Of a DNA stretch of 64,000 nt, positions 42,226-51,118 are shown piece by piece. The DNA is from CBDBCK01 sp965203345. GTDB lineage: Bacteria; Chloroflexota; Dehalococcoidia; Lucifugimonadales; Lucifugimonadaceae. Where the stretch lies: NCBI GenBank assembly GCA_965203345.1, contig CBDBCK010000028.1:310001-374000 (forward strand). The letters are read 5' to 3'. The notes under the pieces were generated by a model that had not been told where the DNA came from, made no database searches, and was given only the letters and a program-made list of their open reading frames with translations. A program made the translations under genes and the position numbers. How positions within the stretch are numbered: the stretch's first letter is position 1; each line of letters opens with the position of its first letter.

Positions 42226-44486
42226 AATCTGTAGCAGCTCTGTTTTTATCTGTAGCTGCCACTATTCTTGCTCTTTTTATTGTTCCGAATGAAGACGTAT
42301 CTGCTCATGCAAACCTGATACGTTCAGAGCCGAGGAGCGGACAGGTTTTGGGAACTTCGCCTGCAAGGATAGTGCTTTGGTTCTCCGAGCCGATTGAGGC
42401 TGTATTGAGCGATATAGTCGTGTTAGACGTACTGGGGAAACGGGTGGATAATGGTGGAGCTGACCGGGATCCTACTGAGCTTTCAGCAATGACATTGCCT
42501 TTGCCACCACTTGATGATGGAGCTTACGTCGTAACGTGGAATAATGTGTCCACCGTGGACGGCCATCGGATTTTTGGTTCTTTCTCTTTTGCTGTAGGAG
42601 ATTCAGAGACTCCTTTGGTGGTAACGGGAGTGGAACAGCCGCTGCTTCAATCTTATAGTGATCCCTGGATAAGATGGATATTCTTCATCGGAATTGTTGG
42701 CGCAACGGGTGTTCTGGTATTTGATGCCTTTGTGCTGAGACGCGTTTTCCAGAGTAATCTCACTAGAGCTCACAAGCGAAGTTTGGTTCCCTTTGCCTCA
42801 ACTGTTCCTCGTCTTGTTCTTCTAGGGTTGAGTGCGGCTTTGATCGCAAATACCGCTTTACTGTTTCAGACGGCGTCAATTTCCTCGGATGGTAGCATTC
42901 TACATGCTCTGGCTGAAGTCGCGCTAGGCACTGAATGGGGCAGGTTTTGGATTACCAAGCAAGGGACTATGGTATTGGTGTTTCTGCTCTTGATTGCAGC
43001 GGTCAAAGTTCGGAGAGGGTACATTCCGTCTTTGCTTATTACAGAGACCTTTCCTGGACAAGCCGCTATAGTGATTTCTGCTGCCGTACTTGCGCTCACA
43101 TCACTTACTAGTCACAGCGCTGCGACTCCTCCGGACGTACGTTTAGTAGCAGTTCTGACCGACTTTATGCATATGGTCTCTGCGTCTGCATGGGTTGGGG
43201 GCGTTGCAATGTTGGTAGGTGGTTTTGCTTTAACGTCTCGGCGTTTAGGAAGGGTAGCTGCATCGGAGAGTATCCAGGAGGTGGGTAAACCTTTCACGCC
43301 TATAGCTCTATTTGCTGCTTTTGCTTTGGTAGTAACGGGGACGGTATCAACGTGGACGCAAGTCAACATCCCCGAGGCACTGCTGACGCCTTATGGTTGG
43401 GTTTTGCTTGTGAAGATAGGGCTAATGTTGATTTTGATGCTTGTTGCAGGGGTCAATAATAGATTATTTAGGAGATACCGTTCTATGAAAGCGAGCGTCT
43501 TCATAAGTCGTCTTATGGTCATAGAGTTAGCAGTGATGACGGCTGTGCTTCTTGCTGCTGGGTGGCTTACCAGCTTGGAACCGGCTCGTCAGTACGCCGG
43601 ACGCTTAGGTATAGGCTTAGAGGATTCAGTCTCACATAACATTGTAGACCAGGACGCTGTGTTAGAATTACGGATAATTCCTGGTAGAACCGGCTTGAAC
43701 ACTATAGAGGCCGTACTAGAATCGAATGGACTTCCTCTTGAAGCAGCTATAGACGCGAGAGTCCGAGTGAGGTCGCTAGAATACGATCTTGGCGAACCGA
43801 TATTCTCCTTAATCGAGGTTGTGCCAGGGCTTTGGCGGACAGAGGACTACTATCTGGCTATAAGGGGTGTGCATCAAGCAGACTTAGAGGTAACTCGCTT
43901 GGATGGACTAGACTCACGCCTCTCATTCAGGTTTGACGTTGCAGCGACGGGGCTAGCCGGAGAGCCCATAAGGCCGGACGAGGATACTGCATGGTTCTTG
44001 TTAGGTACAGAGTTGATAGCTTTGGGACTGTTCCTAATGTTATTGTCTTTTTCATGGAGACGTCGTCTTTTTTCTAAATATTCAACCGTCGCTACAGGGT
44101 TTGTGGTGTTGGGAATTTTCGCTCTTTCCAATCTATTTCTAACTAGAGCAGGGTTGGATGCCAATATATATAACCCTAACCCGGCAACTTCTGAATCGGT
44201 ATCCAACGGTGCTGGGCACTTCTATGCCAATTGTGCAGCCTGTCATGGGGAAAGCGGTTTGGGCGACGGTGAGGCAGGAGGCAATCTTTCAGTGCCTCCT
44301 GCGGATTTGACTATACATGTGCCACTGCATACGGAAGAAGAACTATTCTTCATAGTATCTGACGGTATTGAGACTTCCGGAATGCCGGCTTACAGGGCAA
44401 TTCTCTCCGAAGGAGAGATATGGGATTTGGTAAATTTCCTTAGGGTGCTGACGGACTCCGAACTGAGGGAAGATGAGGTATCTTGA
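42222..44486 (+). CDS. CopC-CopD fusion with a C-terminal cytochrome c domain
   Basis: A 754-residue multidomain membrane protein. Residues 1-28 are a signal peptide; mature His29 (HANLIRSEPRSGQVLG) and a later DGHRIFGSFSF make a CopC-type copper site (about 29-125). About eight CopD-like membrane segments follow (roughly 143-465). An external beta-sandwich then spans about 475-600, followed by one or two more membrane segments. The C-terminal cytochrome c domain has the heme motif CAACH at 671-675 and an axial Met at about 721 (ETSGMPAY). CopC/CopD handle periplasmic copper and its uptake; the cytochrome suggests a redox step. Coupled to the small gene upstream. Confidence 0.88.
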   Translation: MKSVAALFLSVAATILALFIVPNEDVSAHANLIRSEPRSGQVLGTSPARIVLWFSEPIEAVLSDIVVLDVLGKRVDNGGADRDPTELSAMTLPLPPLDDGAYVVTWNNVSTVDGHRIFGSFSFAVGDSETPLVVTGVEQPLLQSYSDPWIRWIFFIGIVGATGVLVFDAFVLRRVFQSNLTRAHKRSLVPFASTVPRLVLLGLSAALIANTALLFQTASISSDGSILHALAEVALGTEWGRFWITKQGTMVLVFLLLIAAVKVRRGYIPSLLITETFPGQAAIVISAAVLALTSLTSHSAATPPDVRLVAVLTDFMHMVSASAWVGGVAMLVGGFALTSRRLGRVAASESIQEVGKPFTPIALFAAFALVVTGTVSTWTQVNIPEALLTPYGWVLLVKIGLMLILMLVAGVNNRLFRRYRSMKASVFISRLMVIELAVMTAVLLAAGWLTSLEPARQYAGRLGIGLEDSVSHNIVDQDAVLELRIIPGRTGLNTIEAVLESNGLPLEAAIDARVRVRSLEYDLGEPIFSLIEVVPGLWRTEDYYLAIRGVHQADLEVTRLDGLDSRLSFRFDVAATGLAGEPIRPDEDTAWFLLGTELIALGLFLMLLSFSWRRRLFSKYSTVATGFVVLGIFALSNLFLTRAGLDANIYNPNPATSESVSNGAGHFYANCAACHGESGLGDGEAGGNLSVPPADLTIHVPLHTEEELFFIVSDGIETSGMPAYRAILSEGEIWDLVNFLRVLTDSELREDEVS

Positions 44487-44615
44487 AGGGTTTTGTTCTG
44501 AATTGTCCGCGTAGCAGGTCCATAGAAAGACGATATGCTATGACGAAACTTAGAAACCGTTTAGGTTTTTCTTTCCGTACTTATTCCAGCGGATAGGAGG
44601 GATAAGCGACGAAGG

Positions 44616-44819
44616 TTATGATTGCCCCCGAGATTTGTCGCGGAATCCAGATTTAGAATGCGAACCGTCGCAGAAGGGCTTGTGTTCTGAAGCTCCACAA
44701 CGACATAGCCAAGTCTCACCTTGGACGTTGAACTTGCGGCCTGCTTGATCTTCCAGAGTAAAATTTCCGGACATGTGCAGTGGCCCATCATCAGTCGGCA
44801 CTATTTTTGTTTCAGACAA
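44616..44819 (-). CDS. CDGSH-type [2Fe-2S] protein
   Basis: A 67-residue protein with the full CDGSH motif: Cys39, Cys41, Cys50 and His54 in LCRCGASEHKPFCDGSH, which coordinates a 2Fe-2S cluster. Bacterial members are small redox or cluster-transfer proteins of largely unknown partners. Transcribed on the minus strand, convergent with the CopC-CopD fusion gene. Confidence 0.93.
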   Translation of the reverse strand: MSETKIVPTDDGPLHMSGNFTLEDQAGRKFNVQGETWLCRCGASEHKPFCDGSHSKSGFRDKSRGQS

Positions 44820-44913
44820 TAACCTTTCCTTATATTACGGTCATTGGATCATCGGTTAGGCAGCCTGCCCCAGCAGCATGTCCTATTAGTTCTGCTTTAA
44901 TACTATAAGGATT

Positions 44914-44935
44914 GGTCCCCTTCGGGGATTGTTTT
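44914..44935 (+). terminator. Terminator-like hairpin just before the 2-hydroxyacid dehydrogenase gene
   Basis: GGTCCCC pairs with GGGGATT (two G-U pairs) around a TTC loop, followed by GTTTT. It lies only 22 bases before the start at 44957, so it could act as an attenuator in that gene's leader. Confidence 0.4.
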
Positions 44936-44956
44936 ACAGTGAAAAGGGTAAATTGA

Positions 44957-46018
44957 ATGAAATATAAAATAGCGATAACCTGTCCGACTTTCATAGATCT
45001 GAGTTCTGTGTGGAATTCAGCTCATAGCTCTGGTATTGAGCTGGACGTGGAAGACCATGGTTCTTGTTCAAGTACGGCTGAGTATATTGAGGCTCTGAAG
45101 GACGCCGACGCCGCCATGGTGTCAACTCGTCCTCTGACTACACGCGAAGTGATGGTGAAATGTTCTCGTCTAAAAGCTGTTTCAAGGATGGGAGTAGGCG
45201 TTGACTCAATAGACTTGGACGCCGCTACTGATCTAGGAGTAATGGTTTGTAACGTTCCAGGAGAGAATACAGGAGAAGTAGCTGAACACGCGGTAGCTTT
45301 GACGCTTATGGTGTTGCGCCGTCTTCATCAATCAATCCATGGGACGCGGCAAGGTGCCTGGGCAGATGATCCCAGCTTCTTGCGGGAGATGCAAACTTCA
45401 GTTGCACGGGTGGCGGGTCAAACTGCTGGTATATTGGGTCTGGGCAACATTGGTAAGGCGTTTGCAACGCGCATAAGTGCTTTTGGTCCTCGTCGTATCT
45501 TGGCTTACGACAAGTACGTTTCACAGGCGCAGGCCGATCTATACGGGGTCGGAATGGTTTCTTTGGAACAGCTCCTCAGAGAGTCAGACTTCATAACCAT
45601 ACATGCTCCACACACACCCGAAACAGACAAGATAATAAATGCTGATACTCTGGCAATGATGAAACGTTCGGCCGTTCTGGTGAACTGCTCCAGAGGGGGA
45701 CTTGTAGATCAGACTGCGTTGACTGAAACCCTTAAGAATGGAGGGATAGCATTCGCAGCTTTGGACGTGACTGAAGAAGAACCTATATCCTCGGATGATG
45801 AACTACTGAGGTTGCGGAATGCCTTCATAACGCCGCATACTGCCGGATTTTCGTCTATTTTCCTCCGAGAGTGCGGTCTGAAGCAGGCAGATAACCTTGT
45901 AAGGGCTTTGACTGACAGGATGCCACATGGACTGGCTAACTCAAACGTGATAAAGCGGATAGCCGTCATGCGCTCACAGGACCACAAAAAATGGAAAAAC
46001 GTCCCTGAAAGGAGATGA
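44957..46018 (+). CDS. D-isomer-specific 2-hydroxyacid dehydrogenase (phosphoglycerate dehydrogenase-like)
   Basis: 353 residues of the NAD-dependent D-2-hydroxyacid dehydrogenase fold. The catalytic Arg is near LVNCSRGGLVD, the NAD loop is TAGILGLGNIGKAFATR, and the catalytic Glu and His appear in LDVTEEEP and NAFITPHTAGFS. N-terminal SRMGVGVDSIDLDAATDLGVMVCNVPGENTGEVAEHAVAL is typical. There is no ACT domain, so it is not a regulated SerA; a glycerate, hydroxypyruvate or short-acid dehydrogenase is as likely. AAAGGG precedes the ATG. Confidence 0.9.
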   Translation: MKYKIAITCPTFIDLSSVWNSAHSSGIELDVEDHGSCSSTAEYIEALKDADAAMVSTRPLTTREVMVKCSRLKAVSRMGVGVDSIDLDAATDLGVMVCNVPGENTGEVAEHAVALTLMVLRRLHQSIHGTRQGAWADDPSFLREMQTSVARVAGQTAGILGLGNIGKAFATRISAFGPRRILAYDKYVSQAQADLYGVGMVSLEQLLRESDFITIHAPHTPETDKIINADTLAMMKRSAVLVNCSRGGLVDQTALTETLKNGGIAFAALDVTEEEPISSDDELLRLRNAFITPHTAGFSSIFLRECGLKQADNLVRALTDRMPHGLANSNVIKRIAVMRSQDHKKWKNVPERR

Positions 46019-46084
46019 AGTTTCATCCCACACTTTCAATTCGCGGCCAACGGATAAAACTTTGCACTAGTTGAACGACGTATC

Positions 46085-46106
46085 CTATAGATATAGATAG
46101 ATATAG
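46085..46106 (+). repeat. Short GATA-type microsatellite
   Basis: CTATAGATATAGATAGATATAG is an imperfect ATAG/GATA repeat upstream of the HtrA-like gene. Slippage here could change spacing of a promoter element; this is not shown. Confidence 0.5.
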
Positions 46107-46171
46107 TAGGTATGTGAGGGTAGATAGACAGCTGGATGATTGTTGGAGCTGTCTCGGCAAGGTGCGTTCTG

Positions 46172-48127
46172 ATGTTAAGAAATATGTGCATGCTTGGTGT
46201 TGTTGCGCTACTTTTTAGTGTCGGGACGTTGCTCAGTCTATCTGCTTGTTCCTCGTTCTCTCTGATCCCAACCCCTACTCCTGTTACATTGCCTACTCCA
46301 ATCCCTACGTTAGCGCCTTCTATTCCTGAACCTTTCCCTACATCTACTACCGAACCTGCCACAACTCCTTCTGAGAATATAGATCTTCAAGAACTGCTTG
46401 AAGAGATTGCAAAATTGCGGGAAGAGATAACCAGACTAGGAGGCCCAGATAATCCCGAACCGACGCGAGTTCCGGATCAAGTTGATACGATAAAGAGCAT
46501 CAATCGGGCGAAAGACTCTACGGTGCGTATAATAACGCCTTCGGGCAGTGGATCTGGTGTCATAATGGAGACTACAGAAAAGGGCGAAGCGTATATCCTT
46601 ACCAACGCCCATGTTACTGACGGTTCTTCAAACGTAAGTGTAGAAATAGGCGGTACAAGAAGAGGTGCCATAATAGTGGGTCAGAACCCCTCAAGAGACT
46701 TGGCCGTGGTATTAATATGCTGCGACATAGACTGGCGTTCGTTCGACTTCACCAATTCGCGCTTGCTTAGTCAAGGAGAGCACGTTATTGCCTTAGGTTA
46801 TCCTCTAGGGGCTCGTCTTTTGTCTGAGATAACGGTAACCGAGGGCATAGTTTCCGCGATCAGGTATGAACCTGATACCGACAGCTGGGAGATACAGACC
46901 GATGCCGCCATAAACCCCGGTAACAGCGGAGGAGCGCTTATATTGCCCACGGGGGAGCTCGTAGGTATCAACACTCGCCGGATATTCTCCAGCAGTGACG
47001 GCAGAGCAGTCACCGGCATCAATTTTGCCGTTGCAAGTCAAACCTTTGTGCCCACTTTCAATGAATTGAAATCCGCATACGTAGATTCACAATCTCGCCT
47101 CCCGAGTGTTCGTTCTGCTGTGGGACGCCAATTCGGGCCCTATAACGGGGCAATCCAGCTGACTCCGGGCACGGATCATATAGAATTGTTCACACCAGAG
47201 GAGATAGATCCTACTATCAACTTCATAGCCGAGTCTGTCTTGCATCCGCATAAGCCTAATAGAGGCTCTTGGTCTACCGGTTTTTTATTTAGACGCCCCC
47301 AGGCTGATACTTTTCACGCTTTGATAATTACAAATGGTCACAGATGGATTCATTATCTGCGCAAAGGCGATGGCACCGGCCGGGCCGTATCCTCAGGTAA
47401 GAATTTCGCTATATTGGACGACGATAAAACACCCAATAGAGTGAAGATAGTCGCTGTAGGCTCGCGCGGATGGTTGATTGTAAACGACCATTACGTTACT
47501 CAATTGGACTTGAGTGGCTATCAAGGACAAGGTGGGGTGAGTCTTGCAGGGTCTTTTTTCAAAAACGATCCGGACGATCAGACTATGCGGTTTGAACAGT
47601 TCTATGTAACGCCGATTACGCGCCAGTTCTTCCAAGACTTCGGGCTTATTGAGATCAGTGATCCAACCAGTGGCGGGGACTTTAGTACGGGTACGGAATT
47701 GACGGAAGGGGTCATTGAGATAGTTTTTCGCAATCCTGTCTCACAGCGCCCTTTTTGGAACTATGGTTTGTTTTTCGGTAGAAATATAATGTCTGAACGT
47801 GGGCTTGGATCCCATATTTTCATGTTGAGCAGTTCCAGAGAATGGGCGCACCACTTCTACAGAGGCCAGCTAATAGACTACGAAACCCTGGATCAAGGGC
47901 AGGCTCGAGGGCTTAATGTGGGTCCTGGGGACGCGAATACCCTACGACTTATCAGTCTGGCGGGTATGGCGATAGTTACAGTGAACGATCATTTTGTCTC
48001 TGTTTTGTCTTTGTCAAACGAAACCCAAGACGGCGAGGTAGGAGCACTAACCAATTTCTACAAAGACGTCCAAGCTACGGCGGGGTTTGTAGAGTTTGAG
48101 GATTTCGCTATATGGATGGGCGAATAA
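46172..48127 (+). CDS. HtrA-like (S1C) serine protease lipoprotein with duplicated C-terminal domain
   Basis: About 651 residues. The lipobox LSLSAC lipidates Cys26. A Pro/Thr linker (PTPTPVTLPTPIPTLAP...) and a short coiled coil (LLEEIAKLREEITRL) follow. The trypsin-like domain has its full triad: His147 (LTNAHV), Asp176 (SRDLAVV) and Ser252 (NPGNSGGAL). There is no obvious PDZ domain. Instead two similar domains of about 150 residues follow; both contain a W...F(L/F)FxR strand, a W-x-H-(Y/F) element and a VNDHxV(S/T)xL(D/S)LS motif. Start 46172 is preferred over ATG 46136 because AAGGTG lies seven bases upstream. Probably a cell-surface protease. Confidence 0.87.
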   Translation: MLRNMCMLGVVALLFSVGTLLSLSACSSFSLIPTPTPVTLPTPIPTLAPSIPEPFPTSTTEPATTPSENIDLQELLEEIAKLREEITRLGGPDNPEPTRVPDQVDTIKSINRAKDSTVRIITPSGSGSGVIMETTEKGEAYILTNAHVTDGSSNVSVEIGGTRRGAIIVGQNPSRDLAVVLICCDIDWRSFDFTNSRLLSQGEHVIALGYPLGARLLSEITVTEGIVSAIRYEPDTDSWEIQTDAAINPGNSGGALILPTGELVGINTRRIFSSSDGRAVTGINFAVASQTFVPTFNELKSAYVDSQSRLPSVRSAVGRQFGPYNGAIQLTPGTDHIELFTPEEIDPTINFIAESVLHPHKPNRGSWSTGFLFRRPQADTFHALIITNGHRWIHYLRKGDGTGRAVSSGKNFAILDDDKTPNRVKIVAVGSRGWLIVNDHYVTQLDLSGYQGQGGVSLAGSFFKNDPDDQTMRFEQFYVTPITRQFFQDFGLIEISDPTSGGDFSTGTELTEGVIEIVFRNPVSQRPFWNYGLFFGRNIMSERGLGSHIFMLSSSREWAHHFYRGQLIDYETLDQGQARGLNVGPGDANTLRLISLAGMAIVTVNDHFVSVLSLSNETQDGEVGALTNFYKDVQATAGFVEFEDFAIWMGE

Positions 48128-48144
48128 GACCATCTGCCTTGTGA

Positions 48145-48651
48145 TCAGTCCTCGCTCTGTTTTTGTTTCAAGGCGTCTATAAGCTCATGTTGCTTCATGG
48201 TGGATATGTACACTGAACTGATCTGCCCTTTGCTTTCTGTACTGACAATTACTCCCGAAGGCACACCTGGAATTTTCCATATCTTTCCTTTGAAAACGCG
48301 CTTCCAGTAGCTTAGAGAAAGTACTGTAAGCTCTGAATCTTCGGGTGCTGCGCCTTTGATTTCTTTCCATTTCAACTTGCGGCTAAAGACGCCTTGTTTT
48401 ATTTCTATCCCTTCTGAATTTATGTTTGTATCAAGTTGTGAGTTATTGAGAATTCCAATACCGGCGAATGCCGAGACGGATCCAATGGTATATATGACGA
48501 CGTAAACAACTATGTTCAAGGGGCTTTGTCCGATCAAAGCGACGGTAGCAAATCCACTGAGTATACCGAAACCGGCTCCGCAAAGGCCAGCCCCTAAGTA
48601 TATAAGTATGGGCGCTTTTAGGGTCTCCGAAACCTGTTCTCTTGATGCCAT
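48145..48651 (-). CDS. Small membrane protein with PH-like cytoplasmic domain
   Basis: 168 residues. Two membrane segments at about 12-36 (APILIYLGAGLCGAGFGILSG) and 44-68 (NIVVYVVIYTIGSVSAFAGIGIL) are followed by a basic beta-rich domain (IEIKQGVFSRKLKWKEIKGAAPE, IWKIPGVPSGVIVSTESKGQISSVYISTMKQHELIDALK) typical of bacterial PH domains. Function unknown; possibly a structural or stress-linked membrane protein. Convergent with the protease gene, 18 bases apart. Confidence 0.7.
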   Translation of the reverse strand: MASREQVSETLKAPILIYLGAGLCGAGFGILSGFATVALIGQSPLNIVVYVVIYTIGSVSAFAGIGILNNSQLDTNINSEGIEIKQGVFSRKLKWKEIKGAAPEDSELTVLSLSYWKRVFKGKIWKIPGVPSGVIVSTESKGQISSVYISTMKQHELIDALKQKQSED

Positions 48652-48882
48652 GCCTGTGTTCTGCGAATTTTCTTATATCTCCTATGCACCTCCCATAACG
48701 AGGAAACTGTACAAGATACTTAAGGAAGTATATATAATCTAGTTTCGGGTATCGACACTCCCTGATTTCTTATGACGACCTCAAAGCCGTCGTAAATTAC
48801 ACCTCTACTGGTAGGTTTGCAAGAAAGACGAGCAAGGTACGAAATCAGGCTTTATACCTCTGGAGCAAGATGGGAGAATAAA

Positions 48883-50097
48883 ATGCGCAAGAGTACTATC
48901 ACGGATATTGAGACTTTTATAGTGGATGCGGGTTGGCGTCCGTGGCAGTTTGTCGCCGTTCGAACCTCAAACGGCACGACCGGTTACGGTGAGATGTCTG
49001 ACGGCTGCAACCCCTTCGGCATTGTCGGTGTAATTGAAGACTTCAAACCTATATTACTGGGCAAAGACGCTATGGCCGTTGAAGCTAGATACTGGGACAT
49101 GTACCGAATGGCGCGTCAATCTCCGGGAGGGATAGCGGCTAAAGCGATGGCCGGCATTGAACTCGCCCTTTGGGACGCGAAAGGCAAATGTCTGGACGAG
49201 CCCGTCTATTCGCTTTTCGGAGGCCCTGTCAGAGAACGGCAGCAGGTTTATTGGTCTCATTGTGCTACGTCCAGAGCGCGAGACTGGCGTATGATAAAAG
49301 GTGCAAAGCCTTTAACGAACATGGAGAGCATAACGGCTTTGGGAAGGGAGGTTCGCGAAAGAGGCTTTAGAGCCTTGAAAACCAACTTGGTTTTCCCTGG
49401 AGAAAATGCTTGGGTCTGGTTTGGAGGGTTTGGCGGCGGTTCTGGAACTACTGACCAAAGATTAGACAACGACGTCCTGAGTCACTTGGAGCAGTACATA
49501 GACGCTTTTGCGGAAGGCACCGGCAAAGACGTCCGCATCGCTTTAGACCTGAATTTTAATTTCAAGCCGGAGACAGCATTGCGCATATGTCGCGTGATGG
49601 AGCAGTTCGACCCCATGTGGGTTGAGATAGATATGTACGAACCTGAAGCTCTGGCAGATATCCGAAGGCGTACAACTTGCACTATAACCTCCGGTGAGAA
49701 TCTGTTCGGTATACGTGGCTACAGGCCGTACTTTGAGTCTCGTTCAATGGACGTAGTGATGATAGATATACCTTGGAACGGTTTTGTTAGATCACGCGAT
49801 GTAGCACTGCTCGCTGAGTCCTATGAACTAAACATAGCTCCCCATAACTATTACTCTCACTTAGCCACTATGATTGCACTCAATTTGTGCGCAATATCAC
49901 CAAACGTACGTATAATGGAGGTTGATGTGGACGATGTAGCTTGGAAAGATGAACTTACCGGAGGTGCCTTGGATTACGCGGGTGGAAATCTAGATATTCC
50001 TACCAAGCCAGGTTGGGGGGTGGATTTGAATGAGAGCGTAGCTCATGCTCATACTTGGCAGAAAGGGAGTCCGCCAGGCTATTATGGTGTTAAGTAG
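48883..50097 (+). CDS. Enolase-superfamily enzyme (mandelate racemase/muconate-lactonising type)
   Basis: 404 residues. The capping domain is N-terminal (ITDIETFIVDAGWRPWQFVAVRT). The barrel carries the three metal ligands in order: Asp in LDLNFNF, Glu in MWVEIDMYEP and Glu in ITSGENLFG. A general-base His is in NIAPHNYYSHLA. WDAKGKCLDEPVYSLFGG is a superfamily signature. Reactions range over acid-sugar dehydration and racemisation; the substrate is unknown. Start 48883 has GGGAGA upstream and begins the capping domain; the longer frame from 48817 adds no conserved residues. Many such genes are a feature reported for SAR202 bacteria. Confidence 0.9.
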   Translation: MRKSTITDIETFIVDAGWRPWQFVAVRTSNGTTGYGEMSDGCNPFGIVGVIEDFKPILLGKDAMAVEARYWDMYRMARQSPGGIAAKAMAGIELALWDAKGKCLDEPVYSLFGGPVRERQQVYWSHCATSRARDWRMIKGAKPLTNMESITALGREVRERGFRALKTNLVFPGENAWVWFGGFGGGSGTTDQRLDNDVLSHLEQYIDAFAEGTGKDVRIALDLNFNFKPETALRICRVMEQFDPMWVEIDMYEPEALADIRRRTTCTITSGENLFGIRGYRPYFESRSMDVVMIDIPWNGFVRSRDVALLAESYELNIAPHNYYSHLATMIALNLCAISPNVRIMEVDVDDVAWKDELTGGALDYAGGNLDIPTKPGWGVDLNESVAHAHTWQKGSPPGYYGVK

Positions 50098-50164
50098 TGA
50101 AGTCTATTTGTTATCGTATAACAGTTCTATTGAAGGCTTTTGTGCCATTTTCCTCAACATTTGG

Positions 50165-50193
50165 TTGACTTTATTATAAGCAACCTGTACAAA
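50165..50193 (+). promoter_or_regulatory. Possible promoter for rplY
   Basis: TTGACT (50165-50170), a 17-base spacer and TACAAA (50188-50193). It would give a leader of about 145 bases before rplY. Confidence 0.35.
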
Positions 50194-50345
50194 TTCGTAA
50201 CAGAAAGTGAACTTGCCAGTTTTCTGAAATTTGCGAGGAAGTGGGATACATTGGCTGAAATGTGAGAGCGAACTCTCGTAAACGTTTCTGAAATCGGAGT
50301 AAAATAGCATACGCTGAACAATAATCCGATTGGAGAAAGATAGAA

Positions 50346-50975
50346 ATGTCCGAACTTTCCTTAGAGACCTCAGTTAGGACTGCCCTAGGCAAGAAAAACC
50401 GCCGACTGCGTCGTATGGGGCTCTTGCCTCTGCATATATACGGTTTGAATATGCCGCCCTTGTCGTTGCAAGCAGAGGCAGACAAACTTGCAACCCTATT
50501 GAAAAAAGCCGGTCGAACTCATCCCATACGACTTCAAGTAGAAGGAGGTGACGAAGAATCCGTATTACTCAAAGAAGTAGCAGTTCATCCATCCACCGGC
50601 GATTTACTCCATGCTGACTTTATACGTATAACGCCCAGCAAGCCAGTTGATGTATACGTGCCGGTGAAGCTACTCAATACCGATATAGCCCCTATCGCGA
50701 GAGGAGGCAACGCTAACATAACACAGAATCTGCACAGCCTGCATATTAGATGTGTGCCGTTTGAAATACCGTCCCGCATAGAAGTGGACTGTTCTGCCCT
50801 AGACAACATGAGCGGTACGATAAAAGCCTTTGAAGTGGAGCTGCCTGAAAATGCCACGCTTCTAACGGATCCTAACTCGCGAGTACTGTTCATTCAAATT
50901 TCCCGTGCTGCAAGATCTCTCGCATCTGAAACTTCTGAAGGGGAGGAACTGGATGAGACTGAAGACGACTCATAA
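50346..50975 (+). CDS. rplY: 50S ribosomal protein L25/general stress protein Ctc
   Basis: 209 residues, the long two-domain (TL5/Ctc) form that binds 5S rRNA. The N-terminal domain shows LSLETSVRTALGKKNRRLRRMGLLPLHIYG and VLLKEVAVHPSTGDLLHADFIRI; the C-terminal beta domain has VDVYVPVKLL and IPSRIEVDCSALD; it ends in an acidic tail. GGAG precedes the ATG by about eight bases. It is followed by rny after a 143-base gap with a promoter-like TATAAT. Confidence 0.94.
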   Translation: MSELSLETSVRTALGKKNRRLRRMGLLPLHIYGLNMPPLSLQAEADKLATLLKKAGRTHPIRLQVEGGDEESVLLKEVAVHPSTGDLLHADFIRITPSKPVDVYVPVKLLNTDIAPIARGGNANITQNLHSLHIRCVPFEIPSRIEVDCSALDNMSGTIKAFEVELPENATLLTDPNSRVLFIQISRAARSLASETSEGEELDETEDDS

Positions 50976-51035
50976 GCGGGAAAATATCAGTTTGACGGCT
51001 GCCGATTTATTGCTCTTTACTAGTCGGTAAACTAT

Positions 51036-51041
51036 TATAAT
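51036..51041 (+). promoter_or_regulatory. Perfect -10 box upstream of rny
   Basis: TATAAT at 51036-51041, with weak -35 candidates (TTGCTC at 51010, spacing 20; TTTACT at 51016, spacing 14). Confidence 0.25.
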
Positions 51042-51118
51042 AACTGGTGGGCTGGCAAGCTAGTCTATTCTTAACAATAATTTACTGTTGTACTCAACAT
51101 ACCTGACAGGAGGAAGGC

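Noticed and set aside
46036..46362. Minus-strand Gly/Val-rich open frame
   Set aside because: It is antisense to the Pro/Thr linker of the HtrA-like lipoprotein, which produces low-complexity sequence.
48817..48882. 22-codon N-terminal extension of the enolase-superfamily gene
   Set aside because: It has no family conservation, and a good ribosome-binding site precedes ATG 48883.
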